Shown here: positions 53,194 to 61,458 of the stretch, in pieces
How positions within the stretch are numbered: the first letter of the stretch is position 1
How the letters are laid out: each line of letters starts with the position of its first letter
Source: Neorhizobium populisoli
GTDB taxonomy: Bacteria; Pseudomonadota; Alphaproteobacteria; Rhizobiales; Rhizobiaceae
Direction: 5' to 3'
DNA length: 64,000 bases
Assembly: GCF_019430945.1 (NCBI RefSeq)
Contig: NZ_JAHYCB010000004.1
Span: forward strand, 496,001 to 560,000
Notes under the pieces: generated by a model
The model's database searches: none
The model's input: the letters and a program-made list of their open reading frames with translations, nothing else
Told to the model about the DNA's origin: nothing
Position numbers and translations under genes: made by a program

Positions 53194-54006
53194 ATGGCAT
53201 TCCAGCGTCACGTTATCGGTCTTGCCGGGCAGGACGGCACCGAAGAGGTTGTCACTGAATTCGACCGCTCCTCGATCAGCGATGAAGAATGGGCCGTGCG
53301 GGTCGATCTGGCCGCCGCCTATAGGCTTGCCGCCTTCTACGGTTGGGATGATCTGATCTACACCCATATCTCCGCGCGTGTTCCTGGCACGCACGATCAC
53401 TTCCTGATCAACCCTTTCGGCATGGCCTTCGACGAGATCAGGGCGAGCAATCTCGTCAAGATCGATCACGAGGCGAAGATCATCGGCAAGTCGGATTATC
53501 CGGTGAATGGCGCCGGCTTTGTCATTCATCACGCCGTCCACAAGGCGCGGCCGGAATTGAACTGCGTCATGCATCTGCATACCGAAGCCGGCATGGCGCT
53601 TTCCATGCTCGATTGCGGCCTGCTGCCGCTGTCGCAGCATTCGATGTTCTTCTACAACCGCATCGGCTACCACGGTTATGAAGGCTTGGCGCTTAACATG
53701 GAAGAGCAGGAGCGGCTGATCCACGACCTCGGCCCGCACAAGAACATGATCCTCAAGAACCACGGCACGCTGACCTCGGGCGAAACCGTCGGTGAGGCTT
53801 TCGTCTGGACCTTCTGGCTGGAAAAAGCGGCCCGCGCCCAGCTCGCCGCCATGGCCGCTCAGCCGCATGGGTTGACCGTCCCGGAAGAGAAGATCGCCGA
53901 GCTGACGGCGCATATGTACGAGATGTCGCCGGCGAAGCCGGGGCTGAAGGAATGGCCGGCGATGTTAAGGAAGCTGGACCGGATTGATCCGAGCTATCGC
54001 GATTGA
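53194..54006 (+). CDS. Class II aldolase/adducin-family protein
   Basis: A 270-residue protein with the zinc-ligand motif CVMHLHTEAGMALS and a further histidine in ILKNHGTLTSGE, as in fuculose-phosphate aldolase and adducin-type enzymes. The N-terminal region (WAVRVDLAAAYRLAAFYGWDDLIYTHISARVPG) is characteristic. Many bacterial members in catabolic clusters are decarboxylases or aldolases of uncertain substrate. It follows the dehydrogenase and probably acts in the same short pathway. Confidence 0.88.
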   Translation: MAFQRHVIGLAGQDGTEEVVTEFDRSSISDEEWAVRVDLAAAYRLAAFYGWDDLIYTHISARVPGTHDHFLINPFGMAFDEIRASNLVKIDHEAKIIGKSDYPVNGAGFVIHHAVHKARPELNCVMHLHTEAGMALSMLDCGLLPLSQHSMFFYNRIGYHGYEGLALNMEEQERLIHDLGPHKNMILKNHGTLTSGETVGEAFVWTFWLEKAARAQLAAMAAQPHGLTVPEEKIAELTAHMYEMSPAKPGLKEWPAMLRKLDRIDPSYRD

Positions 54007-54082
54007 GGAATGATCCGATTGGGCCGGAGTTGCAGTGATTGCTAATTCCAGCAATCTTCCCCGGTGAATCGGAGTGAGCTCA

Positions 54083-54454
54083 GTGAGCAAATTGGCTTGG
54101 ATAGGCAGCGGGATTTTGCTGTGGCTCGCCACGCAGACGCTGGCAGTGATGCTGGCTGGGGCAGGGCATGACTGGGGGATGCCTATGTGGGTTTCCATTC
54201 CACTGATTGCACTTTATCCGTTGGTGCTGGTCAGGGTTTCCGCGCCTGATAAAAACGCGCTCCTGGTCGATGCCTGCATTATTGTCGCTGCCGTGGCACT
54301 TGATGCATGTCTGACCGCCAATCTCTTTATGGAAGAGCGAGCCTATTTCCTGCGTGTCTGGACGACCGGACCGGCCGTTGTTGTAGGCTGGGTCGCGTTA
54401 TGGCTGATATGGAATGCGGCCTGCGTCGTTTCATTGGCAAGGAAAATACAGTGA
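54083..54454 (+). CDS. Small integral membrane protein, unknown
   Basis: A 123-residue protein with four predicted membrane segments (GSGILLWLATQTLAVMLAG, PLIALYPLVLVRV, DACIIVAAVALDACLTANLF, VVVGWVALWLIWNAACVVS). GTG at 54083 with GGAG eight bases upstream is the likelier start; GTG at 54074 is the alternative. A terminator overlaps its stop codon. No family recognised. It follows the aldolase by 76 bases and could be in the same unit. Confidence 0.6.
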   Translation: MSKLAWIGSGILLWLATQTLAVMLAGAGHDWGMPMWVSIPLIALYPLVLVRVSAPDKNALLVDACIIVAAVALDACLTANLFMEERAYFLRVWTTGPAVVVGWVALWLIWNAACVVSLARKIQ

Positions 54455-54481
54455 AAAGCCGACGTTACCGCCGGCTTTTTT
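54454..54481. terminator. Strong terminator, probably bidirectional
   Basis: AAAAGCCG and CGGCTTTT form an eight-pair stem with a ten-base loop, followed by six T residues ending at 54481. The A run on the opposite side lets it also end the convergent TctC transcript. Confidence 0.75.
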
Positions 54482-54526
54482 AGGCTTTTACGCCCCCTCG
54501 CTTTGCCTCAGGGGCGTTCGTTCCTG

Positions 54527-54550
54527 CAATCGATTTTACTGGATCGATTG
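54527..54550 (-). other. Hairpin downstream of the last TctC gene
   Basis: CAATCGAT and ATCGATTG, eight-base arms with an eight-base loop, lie 24 bases past the stop of the last binding-protein gene. With the stronger structure at 54454-54481 it could protect or end the operon message. Confidence 0.35.
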
Positions 54551-54573
54551 CCCGGGCTATGCCCGACCAATAC

Positions 54574-55557
54574 TTACTGCTGCGGAATCTGTGCGATGGA
54601 AACGTAGTCCTTCCATTCGGCGATCGTCTTCAACATCAGAGCCTGGGACTCCGCCGGGGTGGAGATATACGGATCGCCGCCCTGATCGGCCAGGAACTTC
54701 TGGGTTTCCGGCTGCTGCAGCACGCCGTTGAACCAGCCGTTGATCTTGGTGACGATCTCGTCCGGCGTGCCCTTGGCAACCATTGCACCCCACCAGCCGA
54801 GCTGGTCGACATCGACGCCCTGTTCCTTCAGGGTCGGAACGTCGGGAGCGCCCTTCATGCGTTCCGGTGAGCCGACGCCGAGCAGGCGGAAGCGGCCTTC
54901 ACGGGCCTGAGAGAGAGCGAAAACCGGGTCGTAGGAACCGAAATCCATAGCGCCGCTGGTGATGTCGTTGAGCGAGTCGGATGCGGTCTTGTACTGGACC
55001 GAAACGGTCTCGAGGCCAGCCTTCTGCTTGTAGACTTCGGCCATGACCTTGCCGGACGTGGCGTTGACGGCGTAGGAGCCGCCGTCACCCTTTGCCTTCA
55101 TGGCAGCGGTCAGTTCCTTGAGGTCCTTGTAGGGCGCGTCCTTGGCGACGGCGATCATAAAAGCCTGCTTGTTGATCGTTGCGATCGTCATCAGGTCCTT
55201 GCCGACGTCGATCGGCGGCTTCTTCATGATCCACATGTTGCCGGCAATCGAGTTGCCCGAGTGGACGAAAATCGTGTAGCCGTCCGGCTTGGAACGGGAC
55301 GTATATTCGGCGGCGATATTGCTGAGCGCGCCCGGCTTGTTTTCGACGATGATCGTCGCGCCGGCGGCCTTGGAGACCTTGTCGGCGAAATAACGGACGA
55401 GAACGTCGGCGCCGGAGCCGGCCGGGAAGGCGCAAACGAAAGTGATCGTCTGTTCCGGATAGGCAGCCTGGGCCGGGGTTACGGTCGCAACCTGCGCAAC
55501 TGCCAGCAGCGCCACGGCGGCGGTGGCTTGCGCGATCTTCTTAAGCCATGTCTTCAC
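54574..55557 (-). CDS. TTT-family periplasmic binding protein (TctC-like), copy 1
   Basis: A 327-residue Bug/TctC-type binding protein with a conventional Sec leader (KTWLKKIAQATAAVALLAVAQVATVTPAQA). Core motifs are ITFVCAFPAGSGADVLVR, IIVENKPGA, IAAEYTSRSKPDGYT and DQLGWWG. It is the third and most distal of three tandem paralogues behind tctBA. TctC proteins deliver organic acids, often tricarboxylates, dicarboxylates or aromatic acids, to the TctAB membrane complex. It differs from the other two copies in leader type and in several ligand-region residues (SGNSIAGNMWIMKKPP). Confidence 0.9.
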   Translation of the reverse strand: MKTWLKKIAQATAAVALLAVAQVATVTPAQAAYPEQTITFVCAFPAGSGADVLVRYFADKVSKAAGATIIVENKPGALSNIAAEYTSRSKPDGYTIFVHSGNSIAGNMWIMKKPPIDVGKDLMTIATINKQAFMIAVAKDAPYKDLKELTAAMKAKGDGGSYAVNATSGKVMAEVYKQKAGLETVSVQYKTASDSLNDITSGAMDFGSYDPVFALSQAREGRFRLLGVGSPERMKGAPDVPTLKEQGVDVDQLGWWGAMVAKGTPDEIVTKINGWFNGVLQQPETQKFLADQGGDPYISTPAESQALMLKTIAEWKDYVSIAQIPQQ

Positions 55558-55599
55558 TTTTCGTCTCCTATGGCGGTTAGTAAGGGTCCCTGCGAAGAA

Positions 55600-55621
55600 C
55601 CTGCCACACTATGGCGGCAGG
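55600..55621 (-). other. Intercistronic stem-loop between TctC copies 1 and 2
   Basis: CCTGCC and GGCAGG form a six-pair stem around ten bases in the 82-base gap. A similar but stronger hairpin lies between copies 2 and 3, suggesting message-stability control of the binding-protein genes. Confidence 0.4.
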
Positions 55622-55639
55622 GTCTTTCCAATCGGTTGA

Positions 55640-56623
55640 TTAATTTTGCGGAATCTTGGCTAGAGCCACGTAATCCTTCCACTCTTCGACGGTCTTTGCG
55701 AGCAGAGCCTGGCCCTCGTCAGGCGTGCCCACATAGACGTCGCCGCCGAACTTGCCGAGGAAAGCGACGGTATCCGGCTGGGCGAGAACTTCGTTGAACA
55801 GCGCGTTGATCTTGTCGACGATCGGGCGCGGGGTGGCCTTCGGCACGAAGGAGCCCCACCAGCCGAGCTGATCGATGTCATAACCCTGTTCCTTGGCGGT
55901 CGGCACGTCCGGAATGGACTTCAGGCGCACCGGCGAGCCGGAAGCCAGAATGCGGACGCGCTTTTCATTCGCCTGCGAAAGCGCGAAGACCGGGTCGTGC
56001 ACGCCGTAGTCGATCGAACCCGACAGCATGTCGTTGAGCGAATCCTTGGCGTCCTTGAAGCTGACCTCGACCGGATCGACGCCGGCCTTCTGCTTGTAGA
56101 TTTCGCCCAGAACCTTGCCGGAGGTCGCAGCCGTTGCGTAGCTGGCATTGTTGCCCTTCGTCTTCAGCACCTCGGTCAGTTGCTTCATGTCCTTGATGGG
56201 GCTGTCATAAGCCACGACGAACATGAAGGCCTGCTTGTTGATGAACGACGTGGTCTGCAGCTCCTTGACCACGTCGAGTGGCGGTGCCTTGAACAGCGAC
56301 ATGTTGGCGGCAGTCGACGTGCCGGAATGCACGTAGATCGTATAACCGTCCGGCTTGGCGCGGGCGGTGTACATGGCGGCGATATTGCCGGCCGCACCCG
56401 GCTTGTTTTCGACGATTACCGTCTGGCCGGAGACTTTTGCGAACTTCTCCGCAAAGAAGCGAACCAGCACGTCGGCTCCGGAGCCGGCCGGGAAGGCGCA
56501 GACGAAAGTGATCTGGCCGTTCGGATAGGCGGCCTGCGCGAAGGCGCCGAACGGGGCGAGCGCCGCGGAAGCGGCGGTTGCGATCATCAGGTTTCGGCGT
56601 GTGATATCAGTCTTGAACGGCAT
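55640..56623 (-). CDS. TTT-family periplasmic binding protein (TctC-like), copy 2
   Basis: A 327-residue TctC-type binding protein. Its leader carries a twin-arginine motif (TRRNLMIATAASAALAPFGAFAQ), so Tat export is likely. The core ITFVCAFPAGSGADVLVR, VIVENKPGA, GYTIYVHSGTSTAANMSLFK and DQLGWWGSFVPK match copy 3 most closely, which suggests a local duplication. Paralogue redundancy may widen the ligand range of the shared TctAB channel. Confidence 0.9.
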   Translation of the reverse strand: MPFKTDITRRNLMIATAASAALAPFGAFAQAAYPNGQITFVCAFPAGSGADVLVRFFAEKFAKVSGQTVIVENKPGAAGNIAAMYTARAKPDGYTIYVHSGTSTAANMSLFKAPPLDVVKELQTTSFINKQAFMFVVAYDSPIKDMKQLTEVLKTKGNNASYATAATSGKVLGEIYKQKAGVDPVEVSFKDAKDSLNDMLSGSIDYGVHDPVFALSQANEKRVRILASGSPVRLKSIPDVPTAKEQGYDIDQLGWWGSFVPKATPRPIVDKINALFNEVLAQPDTVAFLGKFGGDVYVGTPDEGQALLAKTVEEWKDYVALAKIPQN

Positions 56624-56680
56624 GCTTGTCCTCCCTCGATGCCAAAGTTCATTCCCAGATTTTCAATTCCCGCGAAAACA

Positions 56681-56701
56681 TGATCCGGCATAGCCGGATC
56701 A
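56681..56701 (-). other. Intercistronic palindrome between TctC copies 2 and 3
   Basis: TGATCCGGC and GCCGGATCA, perfect nine-base arms with a three-base loop, four bases downstream of the copy 3 stop. Related TGATCC/GGATCA arms occur near kup at 40091-40154, so this may be a dispersed palindromic unit. Confidence 0.55.
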
Positions 56702-56705
56702 CTCC

Positions 56706-57692
56706 TCAGTTCTGCGGGATCTTCGCCAGCGCGACATAGCCGCGCCATTCCTCCACGGTCTTGGCCAGAAGCTCGTCGACCTCTTTCGGCGCGCCGGTAT
56801 AGACGTCACCGCCGAACTTGTTCAGAAACGCCTCGGTATCCGGCGCCTGCAGCACTTTCAGGAACAGGTCGTTCAGGGTCATGACGGTGTCATCCGGCGT
56901 CTTGGCGGGGACGAAGACACCCCACCAGCCGAGCTGGTCGACATTATAGCCGAATTCTTTGATCGCCGGCACATCCGGTATCGATTTCATCCGCTGTGGC
57001 GAACCGACGCCGAGCAGGCGCAGGCGTCCCTCGCGCTGCTGGCTGAGCGCGAAAACCGGATCGAGCGCGGCAAAATCCAGCTGGCCGCTGGTGATGTCGT
57101 TCAGGGAATCCGGGCCGGTCTTGTAGGCGACTTCGGTGGCCGAGACGCCGGCGAGCTGCAGATAGACTTCCGCCAGAACCTTGCCGGACGTCGCCGTCGA
57201 GCCGTACGTGCCGTCGCCGCCCTTGCCCTTCAGATGCTCGGTCAGCTGTTTCATGTCCTTGATCGGGCTGTCTGCTGCGACCGCGAGCATGAAGGGCTGC
57301 TTGTTGATAAACTGCACGCCACGCAATGCCTTGGTGACGTCGATCGGCGGCTTCTTGAATAGCGACATGTTGGCGGCGGTCGAGGTGCCGGAATGGACGT
57401 AGACCGTGTAGCCGTCCGGCTTGGAGCGGGCGACATATTCGGCGGCGATATTGCCGTTGGCGCCCGGCTTGTTCTCGACGATCACGGTCTGCTTGGAGAC
57501 CTGTGCCAGCTTTTCGGAGAAAAACCGGACGAGCACGTCGGCGCCGGAGCCGGCCGGAAAGGCACAGACGAAAGTGATCGTGCCGTCCGGATAGGGTTTC
57601 GACTGGGCGAACGTAACACGTGGCATGACGGCGGCCAGAGAGGCCGCCGCAATGAGTGAGCGTCGCGTCAGTTTCAGGTCTTTTGCAGTCAT
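56706..57692 (-). CDS. TTT-family periplasmic binding protein (TctC-like), copy 3
   Basis: A 328-residue TctC-type binding protein with a twin-arginine leader (LTRRSLIAAASLAAVMPRVTFAQ). Core motifs ITFVCAFPAGSGADVLVR, VIVENKPGA, YVHSGTSTAANMSLFKKPP and DQLGWWGVF are shared with copies 1 and 2. It is the binding protein nearest to tctA, 49 bases downstream. Being closest to the promoter it may be the ancestral copy. Confidence 0.9.
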   Translation of the reverse strand: MTAKDLKLTRRSLIAAASLAAVMPRVTFAQSKPYPDGTITFVCAFPAGSGADVLVRFFSEKLAQVSKQTVIVENKPGANGNIAAEYVARSKPDGYTVYVHSGTSTAANMSLFKKPPIDVTKALRGVQFINKQPFMLAVAADSPIKDMKQLTEHLKGKGGDGTYGSTATSGKVLAEVYLQLAGVSATEVAYKTGPDSLNDITSGQLDFAALDPVFALSQQREGRLRLLGVGSPQRMKSIPDVPAIKEFGYNVDQLGWWGVFVPAKTPDDTVMTLNDLFLKVLQAPDTEAFLNKFGGDVYTGAPKEVDELLAKTVEEWRGYVALAKIPQN

Positions 57693-57741
57693 TTTGGCTC
57701 CTCCTCCAAAATCGTTGCGTTGGCCTGCTGTTCTGCCGAGC

Positions 57742-59247
57742 TTATTCCTCCTGAAACGCCTCCTCGCGCGTCTTTCGGAATTGCGGGAAGATGATCAGGC
57801 AGAGCATGAGCACCGTCGCCACCAGCAGGGTGGCCGAGATCGGCCGGTTGATGAAGATCATCGGGTCGCCGCGCGAGATGACCAGCGAACGGCGCAGGTT
57901 CTCCTCCATCAGCGGGCCGAGAATGAAGCCGAGCACCATCGGGGCGGGTTCGCAGCCGAGCTTGAACAGCACGTAGCCGAACACCGTGAAGACGATCATC
58001 AGCACCATCATGAATGGCTCGGTACTCGTCGAATACACGCCGATCGCGCAGAACAGCAGGATCGCCGGGTAAAGCAGGCGGTACGGAACCGAGAGCAGCT
58101 TCACCCAGATGCCGATCATCGGCAGGTTGATGACGACGAGCATCAGGTTGCCGATCCACATGGAGGCGACCATGCCCCAGAACAGGTCCGGACGGGTGGT
58201 CATGACGGCGGCACCCGGCTGAATGCCCTGGATGATCATCGCGCCCATCATGATCGCCATGATCGGGTTCGACGGAATGCCGAGCGTCAGCAACGGGATG
58301 AACGAGGTCTGGGCGGCCGCATTGTTGGCCGATTCGGGGCCTGCAACGCCTTCGACCGCACCATAGCCGAACCTGCGAGGGGTCTTGGTGATCTTCTTTT
58401 CCAGCGTATAGCTGGCGAAAGACGCAAGAACCGCACCGCCACCCGGCAGGATGCCGAGGATCGAGCCGAGCATGGTGCCGCGCAGGGCGGCCGGAATGGC
58501 TTCACGGATCTCCTGTTTGTTCGGCCACAGATCCCGCATGCGGGTGCTGATCGCGTCGCGCGGCGGTGGCGGATTTTCGAGATTGCGGATGATTTCCACA
58601 ATACCAAAGAGGCCGAGAACCAGCGGCAGGAAGTCGATGCCTTCCCACAGGCCGGAGAGCCCGAACGTGTAGCGGGTGAGACCGGTATTGGTATCCGTGC
58701 CGACGAGACCGAGCAGCAGGCCGATCAGGACCATGGCAACGGCCTTCATGACCGAACCGTGAGCCAGAACGATTGCCATAACGAGGCCGAGCAGCATCAG
58801 CGCGAAATAGTCCGGCGAATTGAACTGCTGGGCAATCGAGGCGAGCGGCGGGCCGAAGGCGGCGATGAATACCGTACCGACGCAGCCGGCAAAGAACGAG
58901 CCGAGGGCGGCGATGGCAAGGGCTGCACCGGCACGACCCTTGCGGGCCATCTGGTGGCCTTCGATACAGGTCACCACCGAGGACGCTTCGCCCGGCATGT
59001 TGACCAGGATCGAGGTGGTCGAGCCACCATACTGGGCGCCATAATAGATGCCGGCGAGCATGATCAGCGACGAAAGCGGATCGAGGCCGAAGGTGATCGG
59101 CAGCAGGATGGCGAGTGCAGGAATGGGGCCGATGCCAGGGAGGACACCGATCAGCGTGCCGAGAACCGTACCAATCAGACAGAAGAACAGGTTCTGCAGC
59201 GTGCCCGCCGCCATGAAACCTGTTGCGAGGTGATCAAAAACTTCCAT
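57742..59247 (-). CDS. tctA: TTT transporter large membrane subunit
   Basis: A 501-residue membrane protein with about ten to twelve helices. The TctA hallmarks GVLPGIGPIPALAILLPITFGLDPLSSLIMLAGIYYGAQYGGSTTSILVNMPGEASSVVTC and a second conserved loop (GILPGGGAVLASFASYTLEKK) are present. It forms the channel of a tripartite tricarboxylate-type transporter, driven by ion gradients and fed by TctC proteins. It begins three bases after the tctB stop. Confidence 0.93.
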   Translation of the reverse strand: MEVFDHLATGFMAAGTLQNLFFCLIGTVLGTLIGVLPGIGPIPALAILLPITFGLDPLSSLIMLAGIYYGAQYGGSTTSILVNMPGEASSVVTCIEGHQMARKGRAGAALAIAALGSFFAGCVGTVFIAAFGPPLASIAQQFNSPDYFALMLLGLVMAIVLAHGSVMKAVAMVLIGLLLGLVGTDTNTGLTRYTFGLSGLWEGIDFLPLVLGLFGIVEIIRNLENPPPPRDAISTRMRDLWPNKQEIREAIPAALRGTMLGSILGILPGGGAVLASFASYTLEKKITKTPRRFGYGAVEGVAGPESANNAAAQTSFIPLLTLGIPSNPIMAIMMGAMIIQGIQPGAAVMTTRPDLFWGMVASMWIGNLMLVVINLPMIGIWVKLLSVPYRLLYPAILLFCAIGVYSTSTEPFMMVLMIVFTVFGYVLFKLGCEPAPMVLGFILGPLMEENLRRSLVISRGDPMIFINRPISATLLVATVLMLCLIIFPQFRKTREEAFQEE

Positions 59248-59250
59248 GAT

Positions 59251-59697
59251 TTAGCGACCCCACCAGACCGGCATCGGCTGCCCGAGAGCGTATACGAAGA
59301 TGATGACGACGAATGCCGCGGTGACCACCGCGAAGACGACCGTCTCGATGAGGTTCACGTCCTTGCGGGCATAGGCCGCGAACATGATCAGCAGGATCGA
59401 GGCGATGATGGCGCCGATATCCTCGATGAACAGGCCGAAAGCTGCGATGGCCAGCAGGATGAAGACAATCGGGCGAAATTGGATGCGCTCGATGGCCGGA
59501 CCTTCGACCGCCAGCGACTTTGCCGCGACGATCAGGCCGATCAGCATGATCAGGCCACAGATGATCATCGGGAAATAGCCGGGTCCCATGTTACGGGCCG
59601 TGCCGAAATTGAGATCGGAACCGACCCAGAGGCCGATTGCGCCGAAGAGGATGAACAAGATGCCCGCGCCGAAATCCTGCGGACTTTTGATGACCAT
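59251..59697 (-). CDS. tctB: TTT transporter small membrane subunit
   Basis: A 148-residue protein with four membrane segments (GILFILFGAIGLWVG, MIICGLIMLIGLIVAA, IVFILLAIAAFGLFIEDIGAIIASILLIMFAA, VIIFVYALGQP). Size and position before tctA define it as TctB, the small subunit of the tripartite transporter. It is the first gene of the operon, with its promoter in the 464-base divergent region. Confidence 0.88.
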   Translation of the reverse strand: MVIKSPQDFGAGILFILFGAIGLWVGSDLNFGTARNMGPGYFPMIICGLIMLIGLIVAAKSLAVEGPAIERIQFRPIVFILLAIAAFGLFIEDIGAIIASILLIMFAAYARKDVNLIETVVFAVVTAAFVVIIFVYALGQPMPVWWGR

Positions 59698-59827
59698 GGT
59701 TTCCTCCCTGAAAACCTGATTATGCCAACCGGTTCGGCGCCGTTCAAAGCCTCCGGACCGTCATTACGCATTCGACTCGATCCTGCGCCTCGAACCCGCA
59801 GGAATATTCGTCTATGGGCAACTTGAT

Positions 59828-59863
59828 TTGACTATATACAAGAGGATCCCTCTTGTCAGTCAA
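59828..59863. promoter_or_regulatory. Nested palindromic operator candidate
   Basis: ACAAGAGG and CCTCTTGT (59838-59845, 59849-59856) form a perfect inverted repeat around three bases. TTGACT (59828-59833) and AGTCAA (59858-59863) flank it as a second, slightly asymmetric pair. It lies about 130 bases upstream of tctB. Confidence 0.5.
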
Positions 59864-60105
59864 CCGAATTCCTCCGCCCATTGTCGACCAGATACCATAC
59901 CTGAGCCTTGCGATCGATCTTATCTCAAGTTTATCAGGAAGCCAGATATCCTAGGTGTAATTTCCTGAGAGATACAAGGCTTTTATGGCTGTAGATTGAA
60001 ACTCTTCGTTGAAGCGAAGCACCGTAGCGAACCTTCGGATCCTCATCGCGAGGCAGTTTATGAAATTGGTTTTTAGCAAAGTCAATTATACTTTATCAAA
60101 AATGG

Positions 60106-60135
60106 TTGACAGGCGCGCCGGCGCTGGAGGATTAT
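60106..60135 (+). promoter_or_regulatory. Candidate promoter of the monooxygenase gene
   Basis: TTGACA at 60106-60111 and GATTAT at 60130-60135 are 18 bases apart, and the ATG follows 26 bases later. The -35 is a perfect consensus, the -10 moderate. Confidence 0.35.
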
Positions 60136-60161
60136 CCGGCAGCATTTCAAAGGATAAGAAA

Positions 60162-61382
60162 ATGAAGATATCAGTCGTGGGAGGCGGGATAGGTGGTCTG
60201 ACGGCAGCCCTGGCGTTGTTGCGTCAGGGATATGACGTCGATGTCTACGAGCAGGCGGTCGAGCTGAAGGAAGTCGGAGCCGGGGTGCAGATCAGCGCCA
60301 ACGGCACGCGCATCCTCTTCGCGCTTGGACTTGAAGAGGATATCATGTCGGTTGCAGCACAGGCTTCCGGCAAGGAAATCCGCTTGTGGAATACCGGCCA
60401 GACATGGAAACTGTTCGATCTCGGCCCCGTGTCGATCGAGCGCTACGGCTTTCCCTATATCACCATCCACCGCAACGACCTGCATCAGGCGCTGGCGGCC
60501 GGCGTGCGGCGCATCAAGCCGGATGCGATCAAGCTTTCGAAAAAATGCGTCGGCGTGGCTCAGGATGCCAAGAGCGCGACGCTGTCCTTCGCGGACGGTA
60601 CAAGCGCGACCTCTGATATCGTCGTCGGCGCCGATGGCGTGCATTCGAAGATCCGCGAGACGTTGTTTGGTCGCGACGATCCGAAATTCACCGGCATCGT
60701 CGCCTGGCGCGGCGTCATTCCGGTTTCGCGTCTGCCGGAGCGCATGCTGCGCCCGGTCGGCACCAACTGGATCGGCCCCGGCGGCCATGTGATCCAGTAT
60801 CTGCTGCGCCGCGGCGACCTGATGAACTATGTCTCGGTCGTCGAGCGCTCCAACTGGCAGGTCGAATCCTGGTCGGTTGCCGGCACGACGGAAGAGTGCC
60901 TGGCCGATTACGAAGGCTGGCATGAGGATATTCACACGCTGATCAAGGCGATCGACGTGCCTTACAAGTGGGCGCTGATGCTGCGCCCGCCGATGGACCG
61001 GTGGACCAATGGCCGTATCACGCTGCTCGGCGACGCCTGCCATCCGACGCTGCCATTCCTCGCGCAGGGCGCGGTCATGGCGATCGAGGACGGTTTCGTG
61101 CTTGCCCGTGCGCTTGCCGAGAACAACAGCGATTACGAGGCGGGCTTTGCCGGCTACGAATCGGCCCGTGTCGAGCGCACCGGCAAGATCGTGCGTGGAG
61201 CGGAAGGCAATCTCAGCCGCTTCCACAATCCGGCGCTGAAGGATCCGAAGCTCGCGGAAGATTACGTCAATGCCGAATGGCAGGAAGACAAGATCAACCA
61301 GCGCTACGAATGGCTCTTCACATACGACGCCACCTCGGTTCCGGTCGTGGCCGGTGCCCGGTCGCCCGAAGCGGTGGCCTGA
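60162..61382 (+). CDS. FAD-dependent aromatic monooxygenase (salicylate hydroxylase type)
   Basis: A 406-residue group A flavin monooxygenase with GxGxxG motif VVGGGIGGLTAALALLRQG, the DG motif VGADGVHSKIRE and the GD motif LLGDACHPTLPFLAQGAVMAIED. The segment YITIHRNDLHQAL is shared with salicylate, 3-hydroxybenzoate and 6-hydroxynicotinate hydroxylases. The frame is open to 60009, but ATG 60162 has AGGA seven bases upstream and starts the domain. It should hydroxylate an aromatic acid using NAD(P)H and O2. It diverges from the TTT importer, which may supply its substrate. Confidence 0.9.
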   Translation: MKISVVGGGIGGLTAALALLRQGYDVDVYEQAVELKEVGAGVQISANGTRILFALGLEEDIMSVAAQASGKEIRLWNTGQTWKLFDLGPVSIERYGFPYITIHRNDLHQALAAGVRRIKPDAIKLSKKCVGVAQDAKSATLSFADGTSATSDIVVGADGVHSKIRETLFGRDDPKFTGIVAWRGVIPVSRLPERMLRPVGTNWIGPGGHVIQYLLRRGDLMNYVSVVERSNWQVESWSVAGTTEECLADYEGWHEDIHTLIKAIDVPYKWALMLRPPMDRWTNGRITLLGDACHPTLPFLAQGAVMAIEDGFVLARALAENNSDYEAGFAGYESARVERTGKIVRGAEGNLSRFHNPALKDPKLAEDYVNAEWQEDKINQRYEWLFTYDATSVPVVAGARSPEAVA

Positions 61383-61406
61383 ACTATTTCGACATTTCTG
61401 GAGGAA

Positions 61407-61434
61407 CCCGCCTGCCGGCATGCCGGCAGGCGGG
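61407..61434. repeat. Perfect 28-base palindrome
   Basis: Two 14-base arms (CCCGCCTGCCGGCA and its complement) meet with no spacer, between the monooxygenase and the next hydrolase. The 13-base core CCCGCCTGCCGGC recurs at 62833-62845, so it is a dispersed GC-rich palindromic repeat and also a strong intercistronic hairpin. Confidence 0.75.
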
Positions 61435-61458
61435 TAAAAGCATAACGGGTAGGAAATC

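Larger units (their letters stand above)
59698..60161. promoter_or_regulatory. Divergent promoter region, transporter / monooxygenase
   Basis: A 464-base region without a convincing gene, A/T-richer than its flanks. It contains a nested palindrome (59828-59863), a wide inverted repeat TCAGGAA (59934-59940) / TTCCTGA (59962-59968), and a possible sigma-70 promoter near 60106-60135. It probably co-regulates the transporter and the catabolic genes. Confidence 0.55.

Noticed and set aside
57625..59826. Plus-strand open frame of 733 codons opposite tctA/tctB
   Set aside because: The product is a run of His, Asp, Arg, Gln and Glu with no domain. It mirrors the minus-strand membrane genes tctA and tctB, which have clear family motifs.
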